A stretch of DNA of 64,000 bases, from assembly GCF_022539315.1 (NCBI RefSeq), contig NC_066333.1, forward strand, positions 3,286,001 through 3,350,000, in the 5' to 3' direction. The translations under genes were made by a program, and so were the position numbers. Origin of the DNA: Serinus canaria (taxonomy: Eukaryota; Chordata; Aves; Passeriformes; Fringillidae). Numbering within the stretch: the first letter of the stretch is position 1; the number at the start of each line of letters is the position of its first letter. Below are positions 23,558 to 37,500 of the stretch, piece by piece. The notes below the pieces were generated by a model that did no database searches, had not been told where the DNA came from, and saw only the letters and a list, made by a program, of their open reading frames with translations.

Positions 23558-26500
23558 GTGAGGGCAACTGGTTTGTCTTGAGTTTTTGGGCAAGCTCTGT
23601 GTGTTTGAGAGGAGGTTTCTAAGGCTGCATTTCCCCATGGATGCAGGGTCTCCCCTGTGCTCTGGCAGTGAATGCCATGGTGCCTGTTGATACCAGGGTC
23701 AGTTTAAAATGCTGCCCAGCCTGCTCCAAGAGTGGCTCTTTGTGCCATTATTGCAATGGAGTCGGATGGAGTGTCCCTGATCTGACAGAAAACACTTGTA
23801 TAAATGTTATGTCTGTATCCAGAGCTGTTGTCCTGCACCTCCAAGCCCTGGCTCTCTGTATGAAGGAGCACTGGTTGTGTGTGTGGAGGAGCAGGAGGAC
23901 ACACAGTGTTGTCTGAATCTGTTTTTCAAGAAAATGTGCACTTGGCACAACTTCCCTCTTTTTGTATTGCAGGATGAACGTTTCATGCTGATCATTTCGG
24001 CTGTAGGAGGAATTCTGAACCTCAAAATGGGATGTTTTGCCTTGGGGAAAGGATTTTTTTTTTTATTTAAACACTTTGGTAGTTTGTATTTTTTTTCCAA
24101 GTCATCCCTTGAGCACTCCTAAATCGGGAAGATTGGTACAAACCTGCTGTTGTTGCCACATTCCCCCTACAGAAATCTGAACAGAATCCCCTCATTGAGA
24201 AGTGAGCAGATCCCTGCCCCCCAACACTTGGAGATTATGTGCTGTTTTATAATCACTACAGGGAGAAGCAAGGCAGAGCAGCTTCCTTTGTTACAGATGA
24301 GCCAGGATGTGCTCAGTAATCTCCCAGGCCTGTATTAAATCTGGGCCACCTCTCCAAATTGCAGGTTGATGAGAAGTGCAGCCCAGGAGCAGTGCTCATG
24401 TTTTGATGTGTAACACAGATTACAGCAGCTGCTAAGATATTTGTGTTCCCTGCACTCTGAAGTGCACATCTCCAGGCCACCAAGGGGGTCCTGATTGTCC
24501 TTATTTATTTTTTATAAAGCATTAATGAGACAATTTAGGCCTTGCACTTCTGTGACCAGTTATTTCTCAGCTCTGTCCGTGCTACCTTCTGTTTTTTCTT
24601 GTAGCTCTTTAGTTTTGTGTTTCCTTGTAAAATTTATTCAGTGGATAGTTCTTTCTTGCTGATCCTTATTTTAGTGTACAACAGGGTTTAAACTGGAGGT
24701 GGTGGTTGGGTTAAAAAGCTTATGACCCTTGTTTAGGGGATCTGAGTAGCACCAAGGACTGCTGACTGTTTGTGGTGCACACTTGCTTTGAGGGGAGAAT
24801 GGGGAGGGATTTATTCTTTGGGGGACAATGTCCTCATGGAAAACTGACCCAAAAGTGCCAAATGGGACCAATACAGAGAGGGCATAAATCACAGAAGAGA
24901 CCTTGATGACTTACTTGGATTAACATGTCAGGGGTGACAAATTCTGTGCCTCTGTGTAAGGAGTGATGGTGAATAATCCACCTAAGGAACAGCCTACCTT
25001 CAGTTTTAGCATTCAAAACTCTGCTGCTTTTGCATTATCTCTGAAGCTGACTGAATATGCATTGCATAAAAGTATTTGTCCTGAGAATGGGGTGGAACAT
25101 CCTAGGAACTGGGAGAAAACTCGAGCTCCTCTTCATGCTTCTCTGGTGCCTTGAAGGATGTGCTGTGGCTGCAGGTGGGATCTCATGTGCAGGTGCTGGG
25201 GCTGTGTTTCAAGAACTAGAAGACTGTGGGGGCTGGAAGCCAGGCTCTCAGCAGGTGCTGCAGAGATGCCCATAATGTGTTGCTCAATTGGTTAAGAAAA
25301 GGTCAGGAATTATAGTCTTATAATTCAAGAATCTCAATGTTTTGCATGGAGGTTTTCATGATAGAGGTTTTCAGTTTTCTGAAATGTCTCCCTTTCGTAA
25401 GAATTGTGTAAGCTGATAGTCAAAATTTTTAAAGAAATCCTAAAGCAAAAGCTCCACAAAACTTCCTGACATGCCAACACCTGACAAACTCACTTCATAT
25501 TCTGATTTTACTCCATTTAGTCTGTGTCAATCAACCATAAATGAGATTGTACAGCTGCTATTAAGAGCAAGTGTTGTGTTTTGGTCTTTAAAATGCTGGA
25601 CAAGCACTTTCAAAACCTTTACTGAATTTCAAATATGGCCATGGTAAAATTGGAGCAAGGATTATATTGTCACCTCTCCCTAATATAGAATTATTAAAGC
25701 ACATAAAGAGAGGAGCAGAGCTGGAGGCCAATCCATCATGTGATAGACTTTGTGTCAGGCACTGAGGGAATGCTGCTCACGGAGGACAGGGCAGAAGTGT
25801 TCCCTCCCAAGGAAACAAATTGGACAAAGTGGCAGAAAACTGGGCAGGAATTAAAGAGTGGCCTCCAATTAGGGCAGAGGTTTGGTGGCTGCCAGCAAAG
25901 GGAGCTGGCAGGCACAGCACAGCCCCAGCCATGGGGAAGGGAGGGCTGTGCTGATGAAATAACAACTTTGTGCTGTGGAGAAATCCATGAGCATCCCAGG
26001 GGGACCCATTAGGGCAGTAAACACTGGATGTGTCCTCCCTGGGAGGGCTGTGGGGAGTGGGGGATGGAGGACACAAGGGGTGTTAAGCTGTTTTACAGAA
26101 TGTCCTTAAGTGTAAGGATTGCTGCAGTGCCAAAATGCCATAAATAAAATGGGATCTAATGCACTGAATGCATTTTCTGTGTAGCTCTTAAGAGGTGGCT
26201 TTGTCTGTGTATAACTAGAAAATGAAAATGTCAAGAAACATTTCGAGTGCCATTGCTTCTTAGGGAAATTATTAGCTTTGCATTGACTGAAAGGAGAGTT
26301 CTTCACCTGCCTGAGCCTGGATCCTCTCCTTGGGTTTATGTGGTGCCTTCCAGGAGCTCCAGAGCAGCAAGGTACACATTTATCTTAACCTGAGCTGGGG
26401 CTTTTAGGCCAGGAGTGAGCCTGAGTCATTTGTGTAGTGCCAGCACAGACTGAAGGGTCTGAAAGAGCTGGGCTGCACGTGGGTGAGCAGAGCCATCAAA

Positions 26501-27242
26501 GCACAGCTTTTTGTTGTGCTGCAAGCATCTTAAGAAGGACACTTATTCAATTATTTTCTTTCCCTCCACTCTCCCCTGGAGGAGGGATACAAAAGGAAAC
26601 AAAGACTGAAGGGTGAGACTATAATTTTGTGGCATTACAAGGACACTTACTTTGTTCAATTCCTTGCTTTTTCTCCTCAATATGGTTTCACACTACTTTT
26701 ATTTCGAGTTGGTGCTTTAGCTCCTTGCAGATTGCAGCCCTGAAAGGCTGACCTGGGTGAGTTGTGTGTAGTATGAGTTAAATATGGCAATCAGCAAGCA
26801 GCAAACTCTGCAAAGAGATAGAAAACTTTGCCTGCGCACACCAAGTTTATGAAAAGTCTACATGAAAAAAATAGCACTTGGATCTCAAGAGTTTTATCAA
26901 ATATTAGAGGAATTATCCTTATTCCAAGCACAGGAACTGGTGACAGAGACAGCAGCAGCCTGACAGCTGCTGGGGAATGTGTGTGACCAACCCAAGCCAG
27001 TCCTGCAGTCAGGAAACCGAATGTGTGGGGACTGATTTGAAGCCCCCAGAGGAAGCTGTTACAGTTTTTAACCTATAAATCAGCGTGGCACTGGGTTGTT
27101 CTGCCTTAAAGGACATGGTGCCAAGCAGATCCTGTAGGGTTCTGAACTCACAGCCCCACCAAGGGTGCTCTTTAAAAAGAAAAAGATTTGGTCTATCTGA
27201 CCAAGTCTCAGGGCTTCTGCTGCTCACAGTGACCCCCAGATG
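23558..27242. other. Non-coding stretch, no genes recognised
   Basis: About 3.7 kb without a supportable exon. T-runs occur at 24053-24064 and nearby. The frames here (up to 108 codons) lack domains and splice context. Confidence 0.5.
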
Positions 27243-27827
27243 TGTTAGAAAGTCTCTTTTTCCAGCCCAGCTGTCAAAGAAGGAGTCAGAACTCTTCAGT
27301 TCTCATTCTCAAGGTTGTTTATTGTTCCTTGTCTATAAAATTCTTTCTCTGCCCTGCCAAGGTCCATCCAGCAGGTCAGACAGAGGCACTCTGCCTGCCC
27401 CCAGAGCAGTGTTATCTTTTTATACTAAAAACTACCTGTACAATATTTACCATAACTTCCCAATCCCCATCACCTGTGTTAGACAGTGAGCTGCTACTCT
27501 AAACCAGGCTAAAAGTGCCACCATCACAGCAGAAGATGGAGGTGAAGAAGAAGAAGGAGAAAGGCTGGGCATGCCCAGATTCCTCCACCTTGCCCCCTGA
27601 ACTCCCATTCTAAAAACCCCAAAAATCTATTTTTCACCCCATGACAAACTAACCATTATTCCACTTAGACTTTCGTGTCTTTCAGATCCTCATATAAGGT
27701 CGGTAATTTTTTCCATGGGCCATAATCAAAGTCACAGGTGTCCTGGGCTCTGTGCCAGGGTCTCTGAGCCCCCTGGCAGGGGTCCTGGCAATCCAGGACA
27801 GCCAGAGGGATGTCCTGAACTCTGACA
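27243..27827 (-). repeat. Family C solo LTR, minus orientation
   Basis: About 585 bp with ends 'tgttagaaag' and 'ctctgaca'. It is homologous throughout to 38596-39172, sharing 'gtgccaccatcacagcagaa', 'gatggaggtgaagaagaag' and 'acatgcccagattcctcca'-type blocks. On the minus strand a TATAAAA box lies at 27418-27424, followed about 100 bp downstream by an AATAAA signal at 27318-27323. That U3-R order sets the orientation. No target-site duplication is clear and no internal viral sequence is attached. Confidence 0.85.
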
Positions 27828-29728
27828 ACCCAGCAGCAAACATGAGGGCAGTCAGCTTGGTGTGAGTTACCACCTGACTCATGGAGAGATGTGGGTGTGT
27901 GGTGCAGATTCTTGCTGGCTTCTGCCAGCCAGAAGTGGATTATTCTGGAGGAGCAAGAGACAGACCCTGGCCTTTGTCAGCTGCAGGGCTGTTTTTCTCT
28001 GGTTGGCAGCCAGCAACTTGCTGTGCTCCTCTCCTGTTCCTCAGACAAATGAAACAGCAGTGATGATGGAGAAAGAAGTGTCAGCAGCACTGGAAGGAGA
28101 TGCCCCTCAGATTCACATTTGCTTGGTGAGCCAGGAGATCCTGCAGAGTCTTCTGGGGATGGAAGTGGCAGTGCTTAGCCCTGCCATGACAGGAGATGCA
28201 TTCCCTCCCTTCTGTGATGTCTGAAGTGGGAGCTGGGCTGTGTGCCAGACCTGCAGCCTGTGGCATTGGGCTGAAGAGATAAGAATTCACAGAAATGTAA
28301 AGCACCATAAAGTGTAAGAGAAAAATCGAAATGACAAAGTTCTTCCAGTAGAACTTCCATAACTGGAAGTGTTTCAAACTGTTCCATCCTCCCTGATAAC
28401 TGCAGGCAGCTTTCATGCTCCCTTATCTTCTCCTGCCATGTACACAATTATCAGAAATGTTTGTTGGAAAAACTTCCCTTGGTTGGGTTTTCTGTTCTGT
28501 GTGAGATCCTTACAGCCAAACTGAGTGTGCACATGGGTGTTTTCTCCCAGAGGTTTGAGCACTGATGCCTCCTGTCTCCATATCTCAAACTCTGGTTGTA
28601 AATGGAGCAAGGTTTGGGGTGTACAGGCACCCAGAGGCCAGGCAAGCCGTGGGCAGTGTGGACCCACAAAAGCCACGCAGTTGGTCTAAAAGCCAAGATA
28701 TTGCTTGTTTGCAAATGCCTGATGCAGAGTTTTGCATATGCAAAGTGTTTTTGAAGGCATTCTGTCCTGCTGAAGAACAGCTTGGGTGCTGAAATACAGC
28801 TACTACTTGGTTGGCAGAGTTTTCTGATGTATGAGGAAAACTTAAGACGAGCTGGGAAAACATCATTTGCCTCCTGTGATCCTCCCCCCATGCTTGCTTT
28901 TCATGGAATCATTCTGTTGGGTAGTGAGCTGAGCTTTTTGGGGAAGGAAGTGGCACAGTGGGGCCCTTGTGACTTCAGCAGGGATGAGGATTTAGGATTT
29001 CACTGGTACCCAGCATGAGGGATGGTGCTGCTTGGCTGTGGTGCTGTGGCACTCCTGCTGCTCAGGAACCAAACCTCTAGATTTGTACTCTTTAAAAAGC
29101 CATCAGTTGCTCCCCTTTGCCAGTGGATAAGTTATTTGACTTCTTAGGCCATTAAAAATGATCTTAGTGTCATTTGTCACAGTTTGGAAAGAGCACTGCT
29201 AATCAACAGGCCCTTCCTTCAAAATTAACCTGTCTAAACAGCAGGAGGGATGACCAAGGTGTGATCTTCACCTAGCACCATATATCATAATTCTCATTCC
29301 TTCTTCCCATTCCTGGAAAGCAGGATTGTTGTTCACAACCAGAATTTGGGGTTGTGTTGCTGGAACAGAATCAAATTTCTATGGCAATCCTTTTACCACA
29401 GTTTTTCTGCTTCTTGCTGCTGTGGGTAGGATTAGAGGAGCTCAGGAGTGAATGTGTGTGTGTGTGTCTGCTCTCCATCCCTCCCTGTGCTCCTCTGCCA
29501 GCAGAGGGAAAGGGAAAGGATGAAGTATAAATTTGCCAGATCAGGCTGATCTGATGAGTGTCATCAAGCTGACAGAGCTCTTCAGGACAATTCAATAGGT
29601 GGAATGGGTTCAGTAAATTTTCCAAGTTCAGGATGCATTCCACACTCCTCTGGTGCTGGACTTGGGCATTGTGGCACTGCCAGCTGGGGAAGCCTGAGCA
29701 GCTCTGTGATTTCCATTCCATGGAGGTG
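27828..29728. other. Non-coding stretch with a short (GT)n
   Basis: No exon is supported. A (TG)n microsatellite of about eight units lies at 29452-29467. Antisense frames of up to 146 codons around 28450-28890 overlap each other and show no domain. Confidence 0.5.
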
Positions 29729-30122
29729 TGTCACTCATGTTTTCTGAGAAACCCCTTCACCAGGATTTCTTCTCCTGGGAAGATGAGAAGCCTCAGAGAA
29801 ATAACAATATTATCTCATTTGCTGCTTTAGAATGTGGCTGGAGATTGGTTACCAACAGGTGCCTGTTTGGTTGGTTCCATGTGAATTGTTTTTAATTAAT
29901 GACCAATCACAGCCAGTGTGTCAGACTCTGAGGAGTCAGTCATGAGCTTTCATGATTATTCTTGTTAAGCCCTCTGTTTTTATCTTTTCTCTTTCTTTAG
30001 TATAGTTTTAGTATGGCATTCTTTTATATCACTAGATGATAAAATAATAAATTAGCCTTCTAAGAACATGGAGTCAGCTTCTCAATTCCTCCTTCATCCT
30101 GGGGACCCCAGCAAATACCTCA
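29729..30122 (+). repeat. Family B solo LTR
   Basis: Runs from 'tgtcactcatgttttctgag' to 'agcaaatacctca'. It shares 'cttctcctgggaagatgaga', 'gactctgaggagtcagtcat', 'tatagttttagtatg' and 'aagaacatggagtcagcttc'. Flanks are gaggtg (29723-29728) and gtggtg (30123-30128), a 5/6 match. It carries an insertion of about 30 bp ('caacaggtgcctgtttggtt' region) relative to the copy at 18647. Solo LTR, non-coding. Confidence 0.88.
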
Positions 30123-33100
30123 GTGGTGGGATTTACATTCCCAGGTGTAAGTGGTGTATCTGTTAGAAACACAATGCGATTTTTTGTTTTTATGCTGTAA
30201 TAGGAATAAATCTAGCCCTCACAAAGACTTCTGTATTACACATGGTCTGTTTTCTATAATGTATGCATGCACACTGGTGTGTTTTTCCTTTGCACTGCAG
30301 GATGTTACAGGACTCTGCCTTATTTAAGTCTCCAGCAGTAGAAAAATCACACCAGGTTCATTAGGAAAGGCCATAAATTTTTTTTTTTTTTGGAGTGGGG
30401 ATGCAAAGGGGATGAGGAGGAGTGAGAGGGTGAAACAACACTGACATTTATGAGTGAATGGATGGTAATAAATGAATGTTGTAGCAAGAGCCAGAGTGAT
30501 ACTTTTCTTACTGACATTCAGTGATGCTTTGAAGACAGCAGGAAGCTTTGCTTTGAAACCTGAGCATATCAAAATTAGATAATTTAAATTTATTTTTTAT
30601 AGATTTACCTTATCCTGGAGCAGTTTTTATTAAAGATGCTAATTGCCCAGACCCTGACTAATGCAGGCTGCACTGTGCTGCTAGATTATTCTCCTCTGTG
30701 CCTTCTGAAATAAGGCAAGGCAAAAATGAAAGCAGGAGATGTAAGTACCCTTTTAATACTGCAAATGCCACTGCAAGTGGAATTTAGCCTGAAGCCAGGG
30801 CACCATGGGCAGCTTGCACAGAGCTCTATTCCCTGTTAGCACACCTGAACCAACCGTGGTGGGCACAGCATCCTTCATCAAGGGTATTGTGTCCACAAAG
30901 CCTGCAACTTTTTGTTCTGTCTCTAACAGATGTGGAGTTGCACACTGGATTTTATAGATGTGTGAACTGGGTCACAATATCCTGGCATCATTGATAGATC
31001 AGCTTTATTAATGACAGAATTAATGGCAGAGTATGGGGTGGGGTGGCTGGCTGCAGCTGATGGCTGTGTGTTTGTGCCCTTCACACTTGTGGGGGATGAT
31101 GCCTCCAGCCCATCCCACAGCAGCAGCTGTTTGGCCATGTCAGTGCTGCATCTGGGATAAAAGGGACTTGAAAGCCTCAGTGACAGCCTGCTGCACGCTT
31201 CCTCCTTTGTTGCTTCAAGGCAGCCTTCAGTTTTTCCTTTTAATTTTCTTGCATAAATCGAAAGTCTTAAAATATCAACACTTCCTAATGACTTTTTTTT
31301 TCCCTCAAACTGAGCCTTATTTCCCTCTAACCATTTTTAAAAATCCTCATACTTGTCAGATTTATCTCTTTCAAGTATTTAGATGCCTCTTTAATAGATT
31401 AACTGTTTGACTATTTTCTTTTATGCTTCCTTTATTGGTGAGGAAAGAAACTAAAGATTTTTTTTTTTTTCCAGGCAAAAATAAGTCTATGGGGCAGCAG
31501 TGTTTATGCTGGATGAGAGCCTGGGAATCTTAACTGCTTTCTTCACAGACTGTAAGCACAACCAACTTAATGTCTCTTTATGGATTACATTGAATTGTAG
31601 CTCCTCAGTGTTCCTGATGCTTATTTAGATGGTTTTTTTTAAGGATGCTGAATGATTCCCTGTACCATGCACGGTATATTTTCATTGTCCTTATAATTTA
31701 TATTTTAATGTACTTTTACTTTTTATAAGCTCTGCCAGTTTAACTGATGACTTATCTTGCTGCTTTTTATGTGGGGAGAATAATTAAAGATGCAGCAGCT
31801 CTGGTGGAGCCCAGAGTCTTGCCCACATTGCACAGAGAGATTTTTCTCCCTGGATTAATCCAGCATTCCCATTTTGCCGTTGTGCCCCCTGAATCCTGTA
31901 CTTGCTGGCACAGGGGTGACCTGGGAGAAGCAGACTGTGTGCAGTGCCCTTTGCTGGGTTTTCCAGAAGGAGCAGCTGGCTCTGGAAGGATCCTGCTTGC
32001 CCTGGCTGGTGGGACTGTGTGAATCCATCACTGGGCTCAATCGGATTAAACCCGGCTCAAGTGGGAGCTCAGGGAGTCAGCACGAGTTAGGGTGGCTGGG
32101 CTTTATCCCAGAATAATTGCCTGTCTCATCCTCCTCTAATTCAATAGTTTACTGCACATCTTTCAAGGTTCAGGGCAAGACAAGTGATTTTAAAGGAGTG
32201 TCCCTCAACTTGCTGAGCTCGGGCACAGCTCTGGCTCCGAGAAGGTTTGGAATGAGTGCTTTCATTCACAGCACCTTAGCTCTGGGTGCAGGGAGTGGGG
32301 AGTGTGTCTGAAATGCAAATTTTCAGGGGAAATGGGATCACTCAAGTACTGACCAAGGCGTAAATTTGCTTCCCAGAGCAATTGGAAATGTAAATTGGCT
32401 TTTTAAAGTCAATTACTGTTAATTTGGGTGTCTTAAATAGCTAATGGCAAGCAGAACTTTTTGTACCCCTGGTGAGGTGAGTAGCTGTTGAAAGAGTAGT
32501 GGATTTTTATAGGGTTCTAAAAAGGATTCAAAAACACTATTTTTTTTTTCTTGACTGTGCATTGAAGTGTACCATACTCAAGTCTAAATGCCTGAGCTGC
32601 CACAGGGACTGTTCCCATGTTTGTCACTAATTTGCCAGGTATTTTAACTTGTATATCTACAACCTCTTGCAGCAGCAGTGCCTGTGATAGCAGGCATGTT
32701 AATCTGTTTTAGAGATGCATCTGAAATACTCTGTGCCTCTGGAGAGCACCACAAAGCAGCTGGAAACCCAAATTGTTCCTCACTGGTGATTCCAGCTCTG
32801 TGGAAAGCAGGGGCCTTACAGGTGCAGGCTCAGGTGTTTGCACGCTGTTTTTAAAGAGTTTTTAGGAATGAATCAAGTCTCTGCAGGTAAGTGCTGGCAT
32901 TCTGGGAACTTTCTTTAGCAATACAAACTGTTGGGTTTGACATTAATGACTTGCCCTTACCTGGAACTTGGTTTGTGCAACATCTCAGCTGAAGGCAGAG
33001 AGAGAGAGAGGAAGGAATGATTGATCAAAGCTCAGTTCTGGGGAGAGGAGCTTGTATCCTACCAAAATGTGTTCCTAGAATTGCAATCTCTTTCCTCAGT

Positions 33101-33494
33101 CCCGGTTTGAATAGAGGGAATTTGGAGAACAAAGGTACATGAATAGCTATCTCTGTGCTTATTCATTGCCATTCATCTTGAGTCTTTCAGATGAAAGGTG
33201 CTATGAAAGACTCAAAATGCCCTGTAAAATAAAACAAGACCTGCCTGGAAGGTGTACCAGACCTAAGTGAGTTAACATCTGCTCTATGGGCTCAGCTGAA
33301 GCCTCCAGGGCAGATCTCAGCTCCCAGAAAGCTGAGCTGGCTTTAGGGGAGATGGGTGAGGGGAGGCAGAGCTGTGCAGGCTCTGCAGTGAGCCAGGTGA
33401 GCGCTGGGGAGGGAGGTTTTGTGTTCTGGTTGCTCTTTATCCCTGCCATTTCTGGGGAGCCTTCCCACTGGGTTGGTATCAGCTGTATAAAATA
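30123..33494. other. Non-coding stretch, no genes recognised
   Basis: About 3.4 kb without a supportable exon or recognised transposon. T-runs lie near 30379-30391, 31459-31471 and 32542-32550, and a short (GA)n at about 32999-33010. Confidence 0.5.
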
Positions 33495-33900
33495 TGTCTG
33501 TCACATTCCCATTCTCTGGAAAAATCCCTTCACCCAGGGTTTCTCTCCTGGGAAGCTGAGGAGCCTCAGAGAAAAGGAAAACAATTCTGATCTCATTTGC
33601 TTCTCCTGTGCTGTGCTCACATGTGGAATGTGTTTGGAGATTGTTCACCCACAGGTGATTGTTCCATTGCATTCTGCTGGGAGTTGTTTTCACTCTTTGG
33701 CCACTCAGGGCCAGGCTGTGTCAGGGCTCTGGAGAGAGTCACCAGTTTGCATTGTTATCTTTTCAGCATTCTGTCTGTATCCTTTCTCTATTCTTTAGTA
33801 TAGTTTAGTATTCTTTAATATAATATAGTATCATAAAGTAATAAATGAGCCTTCTGAGAACATGGAGTCAGATTCACCATTCCTTCATCTGGGGGCAACA
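33495..33900 (+). repeat. Family B solo LTR, young subfamily
   Basis: Runs from 'tgtctgtcacattcccattc' to 'ctgggggcaaca'. A central block of roughly 190 bp, from 'gaaaaggaaaacaattctga' to 'gagagtcaccagtttgcatt', appears identical by eye to 58555-58945. Flanks are aaaata (33489-33494) and caaata (33901-33906), a 5/6 match. The high identity to a copy 25 kb away suggests relatively recent activity of this subfamily. Confidence 0.88.
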
Positions 33901-34148
33901 CAAATACAATCTCTGTCTTCAGGAAGGTGTAGAAATGTCATGGGCTCCTTTTGGTTTTGCCTCTGAGAAAGCTGCATGCTGGGCAAGGGAAGACAAGGAA
34001 GTGTGTTTACAAACTGTGACAGAGAAGAGAATAAACCCATATACAGAATTAAAATATCCTGTTTAGCTTCTTAAGAGAAAATTATTTGTGTTAATCAAGG
34101 TGACACACCCTGTGCTGTCATTTTTGTGGCACTGTTTCAGTAGACAGG

Positions 34149-34534
34149 TGTCACTGTCGTATTTTCTGTAAAAATCCCCTTGCCCAGGATTTCTTCTCCT
34201 GGGAAGCTGAGAAGCCTCAGAGAAAATGGAAAACAATAAAAATCTCATTTGCTTCTCCTGTGTTTTGCTGCTTTGGGATGTGGTTGGAGATTGGTCAAAA
34301 CAGTTCACATCTTGGATAAACAATCACCATCCAACTTTATCTGGGCTCTGGAAGGAGTCAGGAGTTTTCATTATTATTTTTTAGCCTTCTGTCTGTATCC
34401 TGCATCTATTCTTTAGTATAGTTTAGTATAGAATTCTTTAATACAATATAGATGATAAAATAATAAATTAGTCTTCTGAGAACATGGAGTCAGATCATTT
34501 CCTCCCCTCGACAGGGGTCTCAGAAAACACCACA
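34149..34534 (+). repeat. Family B solo LTR with perfect 6-bp target-site duplication
   Basis: Runs from 'tgtcactgtcgtattttctg' to 'tcagaaaacaccaca'. The flanking hexamer gacagg is present at 34143-34148 and 34535-34540, fixing both ends. It lies only 248 bp downstream of the copy at 33495 in the same orientation, but the two differ clearly in sequence and each has its own flanking duplication. They are therefore independent insertions, not the two LTRs of one provirus. Confidence 0.92.
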
Positions 34535-37500
34535 GACAGGTGTCTTTATAAATTCAGCACTATGCCATATTCAAGAGCTCAGCCATGTGAGTTTGGTCTT
34601 CAGCATCCCCAGGGATTATTTCACTGCTTCAAGTGGTGTAACTTTTTTATTAAGGGTGTTGGTAATAGAAATCATGTTGCTGAGGTTTTGTGGTTTGCTT
34701 AATTTTTTTTTTTCCCCTCGTTGTGGTTGAGCAGAGGAGAAAACTTGCCAAGTTTTTCAACTTGTCTGGTTTAGCCTTGCAGACATTGCTCCTTGTTTTG
34801 CTGTTCTCTATTACATTAAGAAGCTCTTTAGGAGCTGGTATCTTTTCCCCAAGGACACACTCATCATCAAGTCCCTTTCAATCTTTTTGATCAAATAACC
34901 AGTGATCTTTTGCCTACTCTCCGTTATGAGACACTTTCTGGCCCTAAAACAAATATTCTTCTGCTTTCTATAGCATCTTGACTTCTCTTTACTGTGTTTT
35001 TCCACCATTGTCAGTGAATGTGAGCATTGGTTTTACAGGTACCAGTATCTGTCATGTGCAGTGGTGGGAAGAGCTGCTGTTCCTGTCTCATAAATCCAGG
35101 AAAGCCTTAAAATTGCACAGGTCATTAGTGCTTTATTACTGGTTTTGTGCTTCATTATTGGTATTGTTACTGAGAGTATGAACCATTAATCTCCCTCGAC
35201 TTCTCTCCTTAACAAAATTTCCCAATCCACAAATAGTCCTGCCCTTTCTAGAGCAGCCCTGCTTGGAATTGCACTGAAATCCCTGTTGTGGGAGTGGATG
35301 TGTCCCTGTGGAAGCCCTCCAGGCTGCTGTGGGTGGGACAGACCTTGCTGATCAGCATCTCCAGTTCACCAAACCCTTGTGCTGGAGGTGCTGAGCTTCA
35401 CCCCAGCTGCTGCTAACCACGGTGATATCTGATACACTGAGCTGCTCCTTGCTGGAGAGCTCATGACTAAACTCAGATCACAGCTCCTGACAACCCCTGT
35501 GGAGCAGTCAACTCCCTGTTCCTTACTCTGCTTTCATTTCCTCACAGCTTACAGTATCTATTAGGGAGTTGTGTGCATTATTAAATCAAACACCTTAAAG
35601 CCCTCAAAACCTCACATCTACCAAGGTCAGCCTGATGGAGGGAAATCCACCCAACCTTCTATAAATCCCTGCCCCTTAATTTTCCTTCAGTCACATAGCT
35701 GGACACATTTTTTTCTCCTTTTTTGCCTAAGCTTTAGCCCAGAGCAAACCAGTTTTTGTGCAGCTGAGTCACTTCCTTTGCCTTACATGGATATTGGTAT
35801 GATATTATCAGTCTTCAGAGATGTATTAAAATTAGCACCAGCATGTCAACCATGTCCCAGGGTGCTTTCAGCGAGTTCCTGTTGTTATCCTTTGAGTTGC
35901 TCTTGATTGCAGCTGCAGCATGAAGTACTTTGTCTTTCTCAAGTGATACAAGTATATCCTCCTCCTTCACTCAAAATGCAAATGCAAAAATATTTATTGA
36001 ACTTTTCTGTCATTATTAATAATTTTGCCCTTCTTCTGCAGCAGTGGGCCCATGCCAATGATAAAAATCTCATTACACTTTAAAACAACACCTCTTTGTC
36101 ATCCTTAGCCCTTCTGCTGTGGGTTTTCCCTGGTGCCTTTTGATTGTTCTATCAGTTATTCTCCATTTTACAGTCTTGTGTCCATTGACTGTCCTCTATT
36201 AGTTTGTAATGATCTGAGTTTCACATCTCCTGCTGTGGAGAATGTTGGCTCCCTGTTGACCCCATCAGAGGTGATGAGGATGAACCTCCTCAGATACCTG
36301 AGCATTGGAGCAGCTCTGGGACTGACCTATTGCATGTGAGCCACCTGTGGTTCAGCCAATGAAATCTGATGCTTATTTTAGAGTAAATCAACTTTTAATT
36401 TTTTTTTCTAATGCCTCTTAAGGGAATTAATTTTAAATTCACTGGGATTTATTGGAACCTTAATGCTACCTTTGAGTCTCTTTAAACTCCCAGCCTGATT
36501 TCTTTTTTCTGAGTGTCATGAATATATGTGTAAGTGCTCTTGACTTTGTAAGAGAAACTGCCTTTGGTATTTCTAACAAGATTGTAACAATCCACTAATA
36601 GAAATTGTTGGGTTTTGGTGCTGAAGTGGAATTGTGTTACACCCAACACCATGGAGCACAAAACGTGTGCCAGGCAGAACTGGATTTGTTCTAGGCCTGA
36701 TGCTGTGTCCTTCTTATTTTCAGGGACATGGTTATTTAGGATTTGGAGGGAGAGACAGTAAATATTGCAGAGAGCTCAGGTTGCACCAACCTGTGATCAC
36801 TGGCAGTGCTTAATTTGGTGTTCTTGCTGAGTGAACTGGATTTTTATAAACTTTGCTACGGTTGTGCCCTCAAGTTCAGAGGAAATCTTGTCTGTTTATC
36901 TGCAGAGGGAGGCAGAGCTGAAGACTTCTGCCTTGTATCAGCTGTGCTGTTGCTGTATGACATGGACAGTGGAATTTAATCTTTGCTTTGCCTAAGCTTT
37001 CAAGCTAAAAATAGTTCACCTGTCATGTAAGGGACACGTCAGTAGTACCAGCCAGGACCTGGGGAAGGTGTAATGGGGGTGCCATGTACATGACAGTGCT
37101 GGACTACATCACCTGCATTTCATTTTTCTCCCCCATTTCCCCAGGGCACCTCTGCTTAGAGGGCTGAAGGAGGGAAATTCCAGTCCTGGCCCAAGCAAGG
37201 AGGGTGAGGTGAAACACTTCCCAACTGGAAGCCACTTGTCTTGCAATTAGTAAACCCTTCCCATGTGAGATTTCCCTGATTACAAAGATTTTGGAAGTTG
37301 TGCTTTTACAATTTCACTTCTTAAGATATTGCTTTTACTGCAGACTGAACAGGTTTATTTCTGGCCCTAGCAGAAAGCAATTACTGCAGCTACAAAAACA
37401 TTGAGTATTGAACTAGAATTCTCAGCCTGAGAATTTTTGGACCAATCTTTTTTTACTTCTGGTGAAGCAGACTTTGGTGGTGCTATACCAAGAGGAATTG

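Noticed and set aside
27160..27242. Primer-binding site next to the family C LTR (minus strand 'tgggggtcactg')
   Set aside because: Only the first few bases resemble a proline-type site, and the second copy differs after eight bases. Too short to support.
33286..33798. 170-codon plus frame
   Set aside because: More than half lies in a family B LTR and the same peptide recurs at 58.6 kb in the other copy.
33495..34534. A provirus with two LTRs and a short interior
   Set aside because: The two LTRs have independent flanking duplications and belong to different subfamilies; the 248 bp between them shows no viral sequence.
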